Shown: piece by piece, positions 12,601-25,479 of the stretch
Layout: each line of letters begins with the position of its first letter
Position numbering within the stretch: position 1 is the first letter of the stretch
From: Isoetes taiwanensis
Taxonomy: Eukaryota; Streptophyta; Lycopodiopsida; Isoetales; Isoetaceae
Length of the DNA: 64,000 bases
NCBI GenBank assembly: GCA_021234155.1
Contig: JAJEKV010000099.1
Span: 549,585 to 613,584 of the forward strand
Direction of reading: 5' to 3'
The notes under the pieces: generated by a model
Databases searched by the model: none
What the model was told of the DNA's origin: nothing
What the model saw: the letters and a program-made list of their open reading frames with translations, nothing else
Translations under genes and position numbers: made by a program

Positions 12601-13264
12601 GTTTGCACTGGACGAAGATTTTTTAGATGCACCAACTATAGATATGCTAAGGAAAATGGAAGTAAATGTGTGTATCATCTATTTCTTACATTTCATAGAT
12701 ATGTTTACTTTGATATGATCTGTTCTATACCCATGATGTTGCATGCTTTCAATGCATTGTAAATCTGATTGCATTTCTTTTTCATTGCACAATCTGTGCA
12801 CATCCAATCTCTTGTGTGTCAAGATTAGATGGCAAAGAAAGGTGAGTTTGCTTTATGCTTGTTCTACATACACATTTCATGTATTTTATATTTTTTGTTT
12901 TCTAGTTTAGCACAAGGCTATAGATTATATCAAGGGAACAAGCCCAGGTGTCGTATTCAAGATAAAATCAAAGAAAGGCAAAGAACCATTGAATGTAAGT
13001 ATTGTACATTTTGTCATTTCAACTTTGTGTTCATACATTATTCTCATGCTTGTACTTTTGTGACATTCCTGAAGACTATATGTTATGTTGATGATTCTGA
13101 TGAGGTAAGGGAGAAGCTTTATTATTAATTTTACTTACGAAAGTTCTAACAACATGCTTTACAAATATAATCAACAGGATAAGAACGAAGAAGACAATGC
13201 GGGTCATGAAGGCAATGCAAATGATGAGGCTCATGGAGATGAACCAACAAATAGAGAGGATTGA
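9688..13264 (+). CDS. Unidentified spliced gene carried inside the CACTA element
   Basis: I do not recognise the product. Gene-like exons with plausible splice sites are spread along the plus strand: around 9895-10130 (LSNFLDNVPEDILSALMTEL, then polar sequence ending KKKQKER at an AG/GTAAGA donor), 11709-11822 (EILECRESVKNVPKLHAV, SGLGVHAHRGFVIGNYPNLR, then GT), about 12598-12670 (MFALDEDFLDAPTIDMLRKM), about 12900-12992 (GYRLYQGNKPRCRIQDKIKE), 13080-13105 and 13179-13264 (acidic tail rich in D, E, N, H, then TGA). One in-frame stop is seen near 9955 if the upstream frame is used. The product would be hydrophilic with an acidic C-terminus and no transmembrane segments. It could be a captured host gene or a TnpA-like DNA-binding accessory protein, whose genes are also multi-exon. 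The exon chain is inference. Confidence 0.4.
10375..11105. repeat. Direct duplication of about 130 bp (10375-10510 and 10965-11105)
   Basis: Both copies contain a GTGGTAGGCT segment, GGTGTTCTGCTA, then GCTTGCTCATAAAATATTTT and GGAGATGGATGTAAGTGCTT in the same order with a few differences. The spacing is about 595 bp. It lies in what would be a long intron of the cargo gene. It is an internal duplication rather than a known element. Confidence 0.75.
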
Positions 13265-14153
13265 ATTGCTTATATGGATTATTTTGTTGACATTAAAATT
13301 TGTACTCTTGCCTTGAACCATTTTTTATGACAATTTGGTATGTTGGAAATTCGTTGATGATCAATGCAATTTATTACTTTTGACTCTTTATTATCTAATT
13401 TCAAATATGTGTTACCAAAGCAAAATACTTGGATATTTATCATTTTGACTCAAGGCAAATGCACACATTATCCTAATATTAGCTATTACCTAGAAGCAAA
13501 ACTTGTCGAATGTTGTTATCGATTGTTTTAAGGTAGATGGAATATAGCTATCATGTCGTTACTAGCTTGCCATGATAATGACGCTATGTTGTTAGTATAG
13601 GCTCCATTTGTCTATCATAATGTGGTCATAACACTAGTTATTTTGTAGACACAAAACTGGTCACAAAACTTCTTATTGTGAATAGGATTATAGGTGATAT
13701 TTTATCACTACCTTGCCATGATGATGATGCTATGTTGTCATTATAGGCATTATTTGTCTATCACAATATGGTCATAATACTAGGTATTTCTTTAATACAA
13801 AATTAGTCACAACATTTCTTATTGGTTGTCTTATTGTAGATGTATTCTAGCTACTATTTAGGCATTAGCTTGCTATAATGTTGATGTAATGTTGTTAAAG
13901 TATTGCCACAAGTTTGACATTTTCTAGATTACCATGCAGTTTCAAATTGATTTTGTGTCAATATTATGACATAAATTAAAGCCACAAGCTTGACACAACA
14001 TTTGACGCTATTGTGGCATGTTTGTGACAAATGATCCACGACAAGTATAGTGTCAAGACCGGTGACAATAATTGGGTTTTTGCAAGGTTCTCCTTGTGTC
14101 AAAAAATTGACGTTACACTAGACACTTCTGGGTACCCTTCTCTTGTAGTAGGG

Positions 14154-15310
<1,157 letters not shown>

Positions 15311-15311
15311 C

Positions 15312-15600
15312 GACATTACTAGCGATTAGGCTTTTGTGCAAAAGCGAAGTTCTAACCGCAATCGAGGCGAGGCGGGGTTTACGAGGTTAGCTTGCCCCTC
15401 GGGGTTGCAACCCTTTGTTCCGACCATTGTAGCACGTGTGTCACCTTGGTATGCAGGCATGCCGACTTGACGTCATCCTCACCTTCTTCGGCTTATCACC
15501 GCGATCTGTTGGGGTTCCAAACTCAATGGTGGCAACTCAAACACGAGGGTTTTGCGTTCGCGGGACTTAACCCAACACCTTCGAAGTGCAGATAACCTTC
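15312..15600 (-). rRNA. Organelle-type 16S rRNA fragment (3' region), decayed nuclear copy
   Basis: Antisense 16S is clear on the plus strand: ACTAGCGATT; CCATTGTAGCACGTGTGT; GACTTGACGTCATCCTCACC; CGGCTTATCACCG; AACACGAGGGTTTTGCG; GGGACTTAACCCAACACCTT. These lie in the order expected for the last third of the molecule. Small indels mark it as a nuclear copy. The other 16S piece at 7.6 kb is from the 5' third. For an antisense insertion the 3' third should come first on the plus strand, so the two pieces are not one collinear insert. Confidence 0.88.
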
Positions 15601-16255
15601 AAACTTTGAAAGGTCTACCGCGCAGGTGAACCTATAGCCACCCTCGTATGCGGCACCTTTGTGCACCTCGTCGAAAGCAAGATCCGCCGGCGAGGAGGGT
15701 CCACCTGGCCCAAACCCCGCCACCCCGAAGTCAAGTCAACAAAACAAAGAAGTGAGTCAAAAATGAAAATCAATCGCCAGATTCTGGCCTCATCCTACCA
15801 TTCATAAGCCGTAGCTTACTCAGGACGCTCCCTACTTTTCCATAGAATACCGGGGGCTCCCTCAACACCTAAGGTTTTGTTTTAGTCTTCCCCGTTAGAA
15901 AATAGGTGATCTTAGCCCCTTGGGCTTTTTCTCATTTCTATTCCTTCTTTACCTTCTGTCTTTCACGGTAAGATTTGATTTTTTACTTGGCAAATAAAGG
16001 TTACGTAAAACAATCAATTAAATTAAGCCATGATCAAATAAAGATTCGGCTTTTTGCAAATAAGGCATATCTTGTCTAGGTAAAATCTTTTGAAATGATA
16101 CCCTTATTACCATGTCTTCAAACAACTTTATCACCTACCGTATTCCTAGTTGATATCCTTATCTTCCTCGAGATGGTTGGCTTGTTGAGCTGAAAAAGAA
16201 TAATACCTCCTCATCACCACTAATATGCTTGCAGAGCGATAGGTGGTTATTTTTG
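15601..16255. other. Unassigned, possibly more organelle-derived DNA
   Basis: No ORF or RNA gene is recognised. The sequence directly continues the 16S fragment and contains GC-rich, non-repetitive text near 15640-15900, so further organelle sequence is possible. I cannot match it. Confidence 0.3.
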
Positions 16256-16257
16256 TT

Positions 16258-16327
16258 GGGTGTATGGCTCGGTTGGTAGAGCACCGGGCCTTAACCTAAT
16301 AGTCGCGTGTTCAAGTCCCGCTATGCA
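16258..16327 (+). tRNA. tRNA-Lys-like pseudogene or SINE head
   Basis: The sequence has a D-arm GGCTCGGTTGGTAGAGC, an anticodon region GGCCTTAACC (nuclear tRNA-Lys CUU has GGCTCTTAACC, so one or two bases are missing), a variable region TAGTCG and a T-arm close to the B box (TGTTCAAGTCC). The anticodon stem no longer pairs on its 3' side (CTAAT) and the acceptor stem is imperfect, so a working tRNA is unlikely. A tRNA-derived SINE promoter is the alternative; no A-tailed SINE body was seen. Confidence 0.65.
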
Positions 16328-16330
16328 TTT

Positions 16331-17640
16331 CTCTCATGAGCTTAATTATCATGCTCTAACTCAAAAGTTTTCCTTGAGTTCCTCATCTTCAAAGTTAACA
16401 TTGGCGGGAGAACCCGCCCACTAAAATTGTTTCTAATACCACTAAAATGGACTCTTGGCGTGGCACGCTATCTCACCACCCAACCACGAGCCCTCACCAA
16501 GACCCAACTAGCTCGAGCTCTCCCCAAAGCAATTATATAGCATGCACGCCCCTTTGGTCCCTCTTTGGACTAAAGCCCAAAGGTCCAAAGGCCCAAAAGG
16601 CCTAAAGCCTTTTGCCACGTCCTTGGCATATATCATATTTCATACTAGCCAATGTGATATTGGCAGACACTAGTCAATGTGTGTTTTGTTGCTACAAACA
16701 TTTTCTCTTCTGCCGACTCACTTACTCTTAGCCACCTCAAATGTTTCTCTTTCCCACTCTTACTATTTTAAACTGTATCTATTTTATAAAAGTGCAAAAC
16801 ATGAGATTTCAACATACATTTGTGTCTTCTGTTTTGACGCCATTTTGGCCGCAAGTTATCCTGAAGATTCCAAAGATTCCCTTAGATTCTCTCAAGATTT
16901 CTAAGATTCCTTTAACATTCTTTATAAATGCCTAGAGACTCCTTTCAATTTTGTAGAAATCTATCAACATTCCCCAAGATTTCTTACGATTTTCTCAAGA
17001 TTCCCATCCTCTCAATTCTCAAGATTATTCCCATGCCGAGAAATGTCTAGATCCATTTGATGCTCAAAGTCTCTTAGGATTTTCTTTGATACGATTAATT
17101 CTGACATATTTACTGCAAATTATAGGCACTTGAAATAGTTTTGTAAAATGGCGTATTTAATGCAATCTTGATTAATATATGATATAAGGGAAAAAAAATC
17201 TCTCATATGATCCCACATAAAAACGAATCGACTTACTCGCGGCCATTACGCCCAAGACACACATTTACTTCTTGCAATATCTTAATTACTATATGATATG
17301 TCATTCAAAGATTAAAATATATGACACTTTTTAAATGTTGACTTTTTTTTTTTTTTAACACATATGTTGGATTTTTTTTTTTTTTTTTTTTTTGTAATAA
17401 CACGCATCATAAAAATAAATGGATTGTTGTTTTGTTTTGTTTTGTTTTGTTGTGTCAGGGGATGCAACAATATGGGAATTAAAAGGATCCTGGTCACTTA
17501 TCTTGCTCATCACACAGTTATATACTTGTCAATGAACATGCAACTAGATAGAAAACAGAGAAAAAATAGCAAAACTTAACAAAAAACTAAAAAAGAAAAA
17601 CTTCAGAGTGCCTTACATACATTCAGATAATAAGACAAAT
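16331..17640. other. AT-rich intergenic, low complexity
   Basis: The stretch contains iterated AAAGGCC/AAAGCC words (16560-16615), iterated AGATTCC words (16858-17035), and poly-T runs at about 17342-17356 and 17370-17392 that may be retroposon tails on the minus strand. There are four TTTTG units near 17432. No gene is seen. Confidence 0.5.
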
Positions 17641-17948
17641 TAAAATGTTTAGCAAATGGTATATGATAAGATGATACCTAATAAATCTATCATGAGATAT
17701 GGCATATATGTTATAAAGCACATGATATATCACACACAATTTGTTATATGACATATGACAAATGCATTTCTTTGGGGTTCATTTTAAGTCTCTCAATTAT
17801 TGGCTTAAAGGTGGAGATGACATAACATGGGGACAAAAAAATAACGCAAGCAATAAAGAATAACAAAGAAAAATTTCAGAATGCTTTAGATATGTTCAGA
17901 GAAAAATACAAAACGGCAATGTTTAATGATATATGACAAGAAGATACC

Positions 17949-19520
17949 TAATAGATCTATTATATGGCATATATGACAAATGACACACACTTTGCTATAT
18001 GACGTATGACACATGATAAATCTATCGACATATGGCATATATGATAAGTTTAATAAAAAGCATATCTGGAGCATAAATTTGGAGTGTAATATTTCTGAGA
18101 TGAGAAGGGCCTAGACCTTGATATGCATATCTTTCTGTCCATCCCCAATATTTCTAACAGGAAATATAATCAAGACATCATTAACACTAGAGTTGTGGGC
18201 TAAAAAGATCCAAACCGGATATCTCATTTCTATTTCTAAATTAGGGAAAAAAAATTGATCACATCCTTTGAACATGAGATTATAAATGTTTCATAAGTAT
18301 TTCTAGAAAACATTATGATTTAACGATTGAAAAATAATTCTTAGAAGTTTGGGTTCTAGAAATATTATAAGAATCGATTGGGTCCTTTTTATTTAAATTT
18401 TTGAATATTTATAGCTACTTCATCTTTTGAAGAAATCACACCTAAACTTGAAAACTAAATTATAGCATTAACTTTCAATAAAAGTGATGCTACCTTGAAA
18501 TTTCTATTCTATTTTAAATATCCCGATAAGAAATGATGGTTATAAGCCTATTTTAAGAAATTTTGTATAGGACCGGACTAGGTTCCTAATTTGATAATTC
18601 ATAGGTACTTCAATTTTGAACAAACCACATGAAAATTGATAGGCTAATAATAATGTTTATTTTCATTTAAAAATGACATTACCGTCATGTTCTTTGTTGA
18701 ATGTTCAAGTTTCACGAGATCATAGAATGTAAAAAATATGAGTACTTCAAGGTGCATCTATATAAAACCGTGAGGAATTTGACTTAGCCATTGAATATGG
18801 TAGTAGAAGTTCGAGTTAGCTTTACAATCCAACTCTCAAAGATTTAAAATTTCATAACCATCACGTAGATTTATTCTTTAAAATGTAATGCCTATTGGAG
18901 ACAACCTATCAATGGGACTCACCCACAAAAATAATGTAGCTTTGTGGTTTTGCCACTCTTTCATCTTCTATTGCATATCCTCATAGTCGCAAGTTAAAAC
19001 CCAATAACATACAAAAATTGACTAAATGCTACATTTTAGAATAGTCACATGTTTAGGCTTAAGTTACTAGTAAGAAAAATACGAAAAGCAATATTTTGAG
19101 TCCGAATACAAAAAATAAGGTGCGTGCAATCGAATAGATCTATTATATGGCATATATGACAAATGACACACACTTTGCTATATGACGTATGACACATGAT
19201 AAATCTATCGACATATGGCATATATGATAAGTTTAATAAAAAGCATATATCACTATCACTACTTTATATGGCAATATAATATTTGTCTGCATAAACTTGG
19301 AGTGCAATATTTCTGAGATGAGAAGGGCCTAGACCTTGATATGTATATCTTTCTGCCCATCCCCAATATTTCTAAAAGGAAAATTTATATAATCGACACA
19401 TCATTAACACTAGAGTTGTGGGCTAAAAGATCCAAACATATATCTCCGCATTTCTATTTCTAAATTAGGGAAAACATTTGATCACATCCTTTGAACATGA
19501 GATTATAGATGTTTCATAAA
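17949..19520. repeat. Long direct repeat (about 17949-18300 and 19133-19520)
   Basis: The two copies of about 350-390 bp share long exact blocks such as AATAGATCTATTATATGGCA, GAGATGAGAAGGGCCTAGAC and TTAACACTAGAGTTGTGGGC, in the same order and orientation, about 1184 bp apart. The second has an extra 40-50 bp block near 19246-19290. A third, weaker relative of the first part lies at 17640-17760. Between them (18300-19130) nothing codes. Possible readings are a tandem segmental duplication, or the two long terminal repeats of a small non-autonomous retroelement. No TG...CA ends or primer-binding site were confirmed. Confidence 0.8.
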
Positions 19521-22150
19521 TGATATGAATTGATAGTGAATTTAACATTATGCATTTTATGTAGGGTTCTCGTTCTCATTTGGTTGCGCCGAAGATGTTG
19601 TGCAAATTGCGAATTCAATCATGAAAGAAACAAAAAAAAAATAACCAATGGGCACAACTTTGACTATGTAAGACCGGCCTCTTTTATTTTATTTTTTAAA
19701 GAATGGCATTTTATAGTTTTATATGATGAGATGAGGTCTTCAATGTGTAATGTGCGTGTTCAAGTCCAATGTATTTTCATATGAGACTGGCATAAGAAGT
19801 TTCGTCGAAATGAGCTATTAGATTAGACCACTATATGTGATTTCGTATGCATAAATTTATTTAATAGAAGAAAACCAGATACCATAATGGTTAGTTAAGA
19901 CTAATAGTGGTTTATGATACGATTATTGGTGTTGGCATCAATACTTTAGTATTTTGTTAAAATAAGTTATGGTTTACAAGACATCTTTATGCATATAATA
20001 TTGGTACATTGAAACTAATCTCGAATGAGGATAGTTTATTATACCCAATATGAATCATTGTATATGACATGGTTTTCAGTTGGCATATGATGTTAAAGCA
20101 ATTATCACATTTTATGTTAAGCTTTTTGACTCCATCATTTTATGTTAAATTTTGAGAAATTTCGAAAGTATTGATGTTGTTTCTACATCGAAGTATCGGG
20201 TTGTTTCTACACCATCTAACCGTATCATGTTTGCCTTCAAAAAACAAATTATAGACAAATACTAAAGAATATCACATGCTCTTTTAATCAAATGCAATGG
20301 TCTAGCACCAATACAAGACCAAGAACTACAAAATATTCTCCTGATATGGGGTGGCAAAAATCTTTGGTACATTAACAAACATCAAGACATATGCAATACC
20401 TACATACTTGTATATCTTTTGTAGCTTGCAAATGGGTTCTTGCACTAATACATAATCTTGCGCGACAACCTCTTATGTAGTTCAAAAAGCAAAACTATGT
20501 CTCTATGCTCACTTAATATGCTTTTCATAGCACTGTACATTATTTGCTCATGGATGAGTCTCTTCTACTCTAAAAGTTGTCGTTTCGAACCAAGGATATA
20601 GATGAACCAAGGATATAGATGGCTACTTTTAATTGAGTATGCTATTGTGATATTGGAGAAGCCAAAGAAAAGAGGATCAAGTTAATTAAAAGATTTGCAA
20701 CACACACATAATAGATGTATCACAGCCATTAATGGAAAAAAGTCCGAGAAAAGGTTCAGATAAAGTGCAGTTGGACATAACATTTGAAAATTCTGGCTTA
20801 TAGATTTTTGTCGGTATAAGCTTTTTGATGGCAAAACAATGGCTTTTTTTATCATCCAATAATGCAAAAGCTTTGGGCAATGTAATGCTTATCCAAAGAT
20901 AAATTTTCAATGAAGATAATACAGGAAAATACGGAGATACAAAACTATACAGACTCATGACATGGAGGACTTCGGCATCCACTATCTATATCTCAGCAAG
21001 TTTTACACCATGAATGCAACATGGAGCCATCATTCCAGCCAGATGTTAGCTGATAATTATACATTGGACAAGTGTTCTGTTGCCTCAACCATTGATCAAT
21101 GCAACTGGGATGTGGCTGTCAAAAAATTAAGAAAAGAAAAACTAATACATAGCTTTAAGTGTTAAACATCAAAAGCTTTGAATTAAATCTCACTTGTTCT
21201 CAGCTGCTCCAGGTACACACTGCAAGTTCATTTTCTATCCTTGGTCCAATGAGCACTCTTTTGCATGAATGAACTCATAAGGGTCAGAAAAATTTCTTTC
21301 TGCAGAAAATCAAAAAGATCTATAAAACATCAAGACCCTAAACTTGATGATAAAACATCAAGACCCTAAACTTGATTATCATCTGAGGTGCCTGATTCGT
21401 CCAGAACTGGTGCCCACTTTAGTTTTTTTTTTTTTTTTTTTTGCCTTAATTTATTAGCCTGAGCTAATGCTGCTTCAAGCAAACCCTTGCCTTTTGGATC
21501 TAAGTCATTCATAAACTTGCATGGTCACGTCGGAGAGTTTGGATTAAGAAGGGCGCACAATGGGGAGTATGTAGTATGGAATACTGGGATATGAAATGTG
21601 GAGTATACCGCATTCCAACATTATATTTAAGCATAACTTTGGTATTGCTTTAATGAAAAATAGAGATCTCAACATATACCCAAAGGAATCTCGCTGGTGC
21701 CGATTTGCTCCATGCAAGTAGTTTCCCCATGGCTTTAGAAGATTTGGCACTAGCAACATAATGCAATGTAGTGTTTGTGCTTCTATTTCCTGGACATAAA
21801 TTTTCAAATGGATTTAAAAGTCAATTTAACATGTAACATGTTTAAAACTTTGAGAAACATTGAAAAATCTGATATGTAAGCACTTGTAAGAATTAGATGC
21901 AGTACTTGGTGAAGCCAAAGCTCCATTCTTTAGCACGTTTTGCCAGATGCCCTGCTTTCATTGCTTGATAAAGTGATGTAACACTCCTGCAATCTCTTAT
22001 ATTGTCCATCAATTTCGAAGTAAGATTTGTTCGTTATTATGCAAATCCATCAAAACTAGGCATCCAGACGGTCACCTTTTGTTAACCTCCAAATAATCGT
22101 ACCCATCACTATGAAGATTAAAAAGCCATAGGATGCAATCGCTCTCAATT
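19521..22150. other. AT-rich intergenic
   Basis: No gene is recognised. Small tandem duplications occur: a 16-18 bp one near 20593-20625 (CCAAGGATATAGATG) and a 27 bp one near 21325-21376 (ACATCAAGACCCTAAACTTG). A poly-T run at 21422-21442 may be the tail of a minus-strand retroposon whose body extends upward without coding sequence. Confidence 0.45.
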
Positions 22151-22163
22151 TGCAGAGCAAAAG

Positions 22164-22589
22164 TTGCAGAGAAAATGGATGCTCACTGCTCTCCACCTTT
22201 CCTCAACTTACTTGCAGCTTTTTCTCCATCCTTGGCCTCATCCGCTTAAGCCAAAGTTCACAATTGCCTCTTCCCCTTGCTTCAAAAAATGCTCTTCTTC
22301 TCCTTTTTGCACATCTGCGCATCACCAAAACTTTGTCTTCCCTAAAAATTTGAACGGCGAATATGCAAGAACAGATGGATCTCCATATTCAGAGCATATG
22401 CGCCATAAAGGCTACTGCAGAATCAAGCTTCTTGTCTGTTCTAGCAAGCAGGCTCCCAACGAGCAGGTTCCTAAAGGCGTAGAACAGGTTTCGAACGATT
22501 CTGTTCGTAGAACACAATCTAAATCCTCTGCCCCTGCCTTCTACACCCAAATCCTTTGCCCCTGTCTTCTACGCCCAAGCTTGATTTGA
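22164..22589 (+). CDS. Unidentified 141-codon ORF
   Basis: This is an open frame with a basic, Ser-rich N-terminal half (FKKCSSSPFCTSAHHQNF) followed by KGYCRIKLLVCSSKQ. That composition is seen in plastid transit peptides, so it could be the first exon of a plastid-protein gene or its remnant. No downstream exon was found, and the end overlaps a short duplicated block (CTTCTACACCCAAATCC and CTTCTACGCCCAAGC). I assign no function. Confidence 0.25.
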   Translation: MQRKWMLTALHLSSTYLQLFLHPWPHPLKPKFTIASSPCFKKCSSSPFCTSAHHQNFVFPKNLNGEYARTDGSPYSEHMRHKGYCRIKLLVCSSKQAPNEQVPKGVEQVSNDSVRRTQSKSSAPAFYTQILCPCLLRPSLI

Positions 22590-23269
22590 GCACAAAAGCG
22601 CCCATGGGACCCCAGGACTCTGCCATAGAAGAGCACAGACAACATACTTCATCTTTTCCCCTTAAATTTTTTTTCACACGTGTTGCCCTCTAAAATCATT
22701 CTCAGCACAGAAACATGGAGAAATGGGGATCCCTTTTTGAGACGTTATCAAACTTATATCATTCTTGATTAATATGGTGGAAAAATAGTCAGAGCGTATC
22801 AATTTAAATTTGTAAGAAATTATGGTGGATATGTGTATATACAATCTAGCAGTTTTTCTTGATATGAATTGCAAAATTGCTTCTACATGTTAGCTCCTGG
22901 AGCTCTCTGATCCTCAGATCAATGTTGGCTGGCGTGGCAGTTGTTGTTTGCGGTCTGCAAGATGTGGGTTGTGCTGAGGCCATGGTGGCATGGAGCAGCT
23001 TGGAGTGCGGCAGTTGGCGCCCCTTGCTGACATCGTGTAGGCTTTTGGACATGTGGAATTTGTGGCATGTGCGGCCTCTCTCCTTCTCAAAGCCAAGAGC
23101 TCACCCCTTGCTGCCTTGCCAATTCATGTATGCATCGCTGCAGTTGCTCATGAGCCTCTACATGGAGGCCCATGCCTTGTTGAGGAACAACTGCCCGCTG
23201 CACCTCCAAATCTCGAGCAGCAAAGCTGTACCCCAGTTTCTGTAAGCGGAGTCAAGTGCAGAGTTCCTT

Positions 23270-23645
23270 GCTAATGGGATCATTTTTGTGTCTCAACTCT
23301 ACTTTGAAGGGCTCTTAGGTGTGACTGGCTCTCTTAAAAAATGGCTTGAATCCTTCACATAATAGTAGCAGTCTCCTTAGCTTTTGATTGAAGGCGGGAG
23401 ATGGTTGCCATCGTCTCCTGCTCATAACGTTGCATGTCCTGTGTCATGGCTTCTATGGTGCTGGGCAATTAGTCCATGCAAGCATATAGGTCAGCGAGAC
23501 CCGCTGTCCCGGCCGCTTCTCAACTGCACTGCGATGTTGCCTTCCATCCGCTATATATGAAGTCTCCATCCCCGCTCAGAACCAATTGTCTTCTAAGCAC
23601 ATGAGGTACCGAGGACCGCATCTCTTCTATTAGGCCTGTAATTTG
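23270..23645 (-). mobile_element. Ty3/gypsy remnant: primer-binding site and gag start
   Basis: On the minus strand, AATTGGTTCTGAGCGGGG (about 23589-23572) resembles a tRNA-Met primer-binding site following an LTR end. It is followed by a coiled gag-like frame (MTQDMQRYEQETMATISRLQ, then KAKETATIM) at about 23460-23365, broken by stops. An LTR would lie above 23590 but was not delimited. It may have been cut by the GC-rich element that begins near 23690. Confidence 0.4.
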
Positions 23646-23689
23646 GGTACTATTACTCTCAATTCTCACCTCAAGTTATTTCCAGACCT

Positions 23690-24380
23690 CCGTCAATGTT
23701 TGATGTGGCGCCGGATCTGCGCCCACTTTGGCTCCCGAAATCGGGTCCAAAGTGCCAGCGGATCGCCCGGTGACCCAGAAGATTGGCGGCGAACGGCCGG
23801 ATCGTGGCGAATCCACCGAGGGCGTGGCGGCGGGCGTGGCGAATTTCCCGGGTTCGCCCGGCGGTTAAACGGGTTAGAATTTGGCGTCGGTGAGGCGGGA
23901 AGGCGGGCGCGATGGGGCGGGCGACCAGCGGGTTAAGCAAAGCGAATCTGGCAGTCACTCGATGGTGGCGTAGCGTCACGATGGTGGCGGCGCCCAGCGA
24001 GGTTAACAGCCCGAATCATGAGTCACATGTCGGTAGTGGCGAGTCAGCAGCGTCTGGTAATTAGCGAGCCATGCGTTCGTAAGCGAAACGATTGATCTGG
24101 CCAGTCATATCACGGTCGTCGTGGGGTCATTTAGGGCGTCGGAGGGTGGGGTCGGTGGCAGGCTTTGGATTCGGTGACCACCCCATGTTGATTCGAGGCG
24201 ACCCCGCTTGGATTTGGCGTAATGGATTCGGAGGCCACCCTGCTTTTTGAAATGTCGTGAGGGTCACGGGTGGTCACAGTGTTCCGCATCGGGGAGAAAC
24301 TCCCCGGGTTCGCCCAAGCGTGAGAGTGGAGCCAATATTTGGCTCAAATTCGTTGAAGGCGCCCGCCATCCCCGAAGTTT
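23690..24380. repeat. GC-rich left end of the MULE-like element
   Basis: Iterated words GGCGAA, GGGTTCGCCC, GTGGCG and GGTTAA dominate. Inverted counterparts lie at 31900-32740. The open frames here (for example 23643-23936 plus) are products of high GC and are not called genes. Confidence 0.5.
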
Positions 24381-25050
24381 CGCTGCTCTTCCTTCCACTT
24401 CCGTAAACTTGGTGAGATAGTTTTTTCTATCTCGTATCTGAAGACGCCCTCATTCTTCTTGTCTTCTTGGAATCGATACATAGTTTTTCTATGTTCTAGG
24501 CAAGAGTTTGGGATTTCCAATTTGTGATTGCATATTTACATATATACAATCGTTTGTCCCCTATATGTCTACAATTGGAGATTATGTTGAAGCTTATCCA
24601 TATTGTCCTATTGCATTTGCCAATTTTTTTTCCATGTATGCTATGTAATTGCACTACTTTTTTTTTTGTTCTTTAGCTTATGCGTATATATTGATGATAG
24701 AGCCTTCTTCTCTTGTCCTTGTTATTTCACCCTAGTAAATGTACTTAGAGAATCCATATTTGGTTATATGCTAGTTAATTTATAGATTTATGCTAGTTAT
24801 CTCAGAGGTCACAACCTGTGACTTGTTTTCCATTCATAAAAAAAATTATACATCGTTTTTGTCCATCCTGAGGACGTGACAATTTGATGCAACCACTTGC
24901 ATCATTATCTGCACGTCCAATATCGTTTCATATTTATTTGGCTCGGTGAGCCATTCTACTTTCGTTGTCCGCAGGGAACGCCAGACGTTAAAGCAATCAG
25001 AAGCTCCCTTTCGCTCATCCTTGCGACGATGGTGAAAGGAGCGGGAGAAG
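24381..25050. other. Non-coding segment inside the MULE-like element
   Basis: The segment is AT-rich between two GC-rich blocks, with no gene recognised. A short T run occurs near 24660. Confidence 0.35.
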
Positions 25051-25475
25051 CATGTGGATTGCTGTCCCTTGGAGGAGGAGGAGGAGAAGGAGGGGGGTCG
25101 CTAGAGATGTCCCTTGGAGGAAGAGGAGGAGGAGGAGGATTACTGGAAGGGACATATCGCGCGAAGGTGGTCTTTAAATGCCGGACCATTATAAGAAGAT
25201 GGGCAAGAAGATTGGAGGAGAGGAGGATGTGGAGGAGGAGGAGGAGGAGAAGGAGGCGGAGATGTCCCTTGGAGGAAGAGGAGGAGGAGGAGGATTGATG
25301 CTATGGAAGGATCGGAAGGTGGTCTTTAAATGCCCGGACCATTATAAGAAGATGGGGGGAGGAGGAGGAGGAGGAGGAGGAGGAGGAGGAGGGAGGGAGG
25401 AGGAGGAGGGACTTGATGTTATTGAGGGATCCACTTATAAAGTGGATGTAGGGTTAGGGTTAGGGTTAGTTGCAA
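25050..25475. repeat. GGA-rich duplicated block and short telomere-like tract
   Basis: A unit of about 150 bp containing ATGTCCCTTGGAGGAAGAGG, GGTGGTCTTTAAATGCC and GGACCATTATAAGAAGATGG occurs at about 25108-25202 and 25261-25357, with GGA runs of different length; the run at 25356-25395 is the longest. The tract ends with three GGGTTA units at 25450-25468. Long open frames here are low-complexity Gly/Glu artefacts. Confidence 0.75.
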
Positions 25476-25479
25476 ACCA

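Larger units (their letters stand above)
8060..14150. mobile_element. CACTA (En/Spm-type) DNA transposon
   Basis: The left end reads CACTATAAGAGG. The right end read in reverse complement is TACTACAAGAGAAGGG. Both ends continue with a GGGTA and an AGTGTC motif. A 3-bp GGG sits on each side (8057-8059 and 14151-14153), the target-duplication size of this superfamily. Both ends are dense in short subterminal motifs of the TGTGTC/GACACA and TTGTCAA kind (8080-8240 and 13930-14130), expected for transposase binding. The interior of about 6.1 kb shows no recognisable TnpD transposase; instead it carries a spliced, non-transposase-like gene. It is therefore probably non-autonomous. Orientation cannot be set without a transposase. 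Confidence 0.8.

Noticed and set aside
17640-19520. ATATGAC-rich repeats as a centromeric satellite
   Set aside because: Only two to three copies with a long period; not an array.
22877-23245. 122-codon plus-strand ORF
   Set aside because: Overlapping frames on both strands, no domain, and adjacent to a minus-strand gypsy gag remnant; probably a shadow.
24897-25298. 133-codon ORF ending in an Arg/Glu run
   Set aside because: Same GGA tract in another frame; no domain.
25450-25468. Three GGGTTA units as a telomere remnant
   Set aside because: Only three units in a G-rich repeat context; too short to infer an interstitial telomere or a telomere type.
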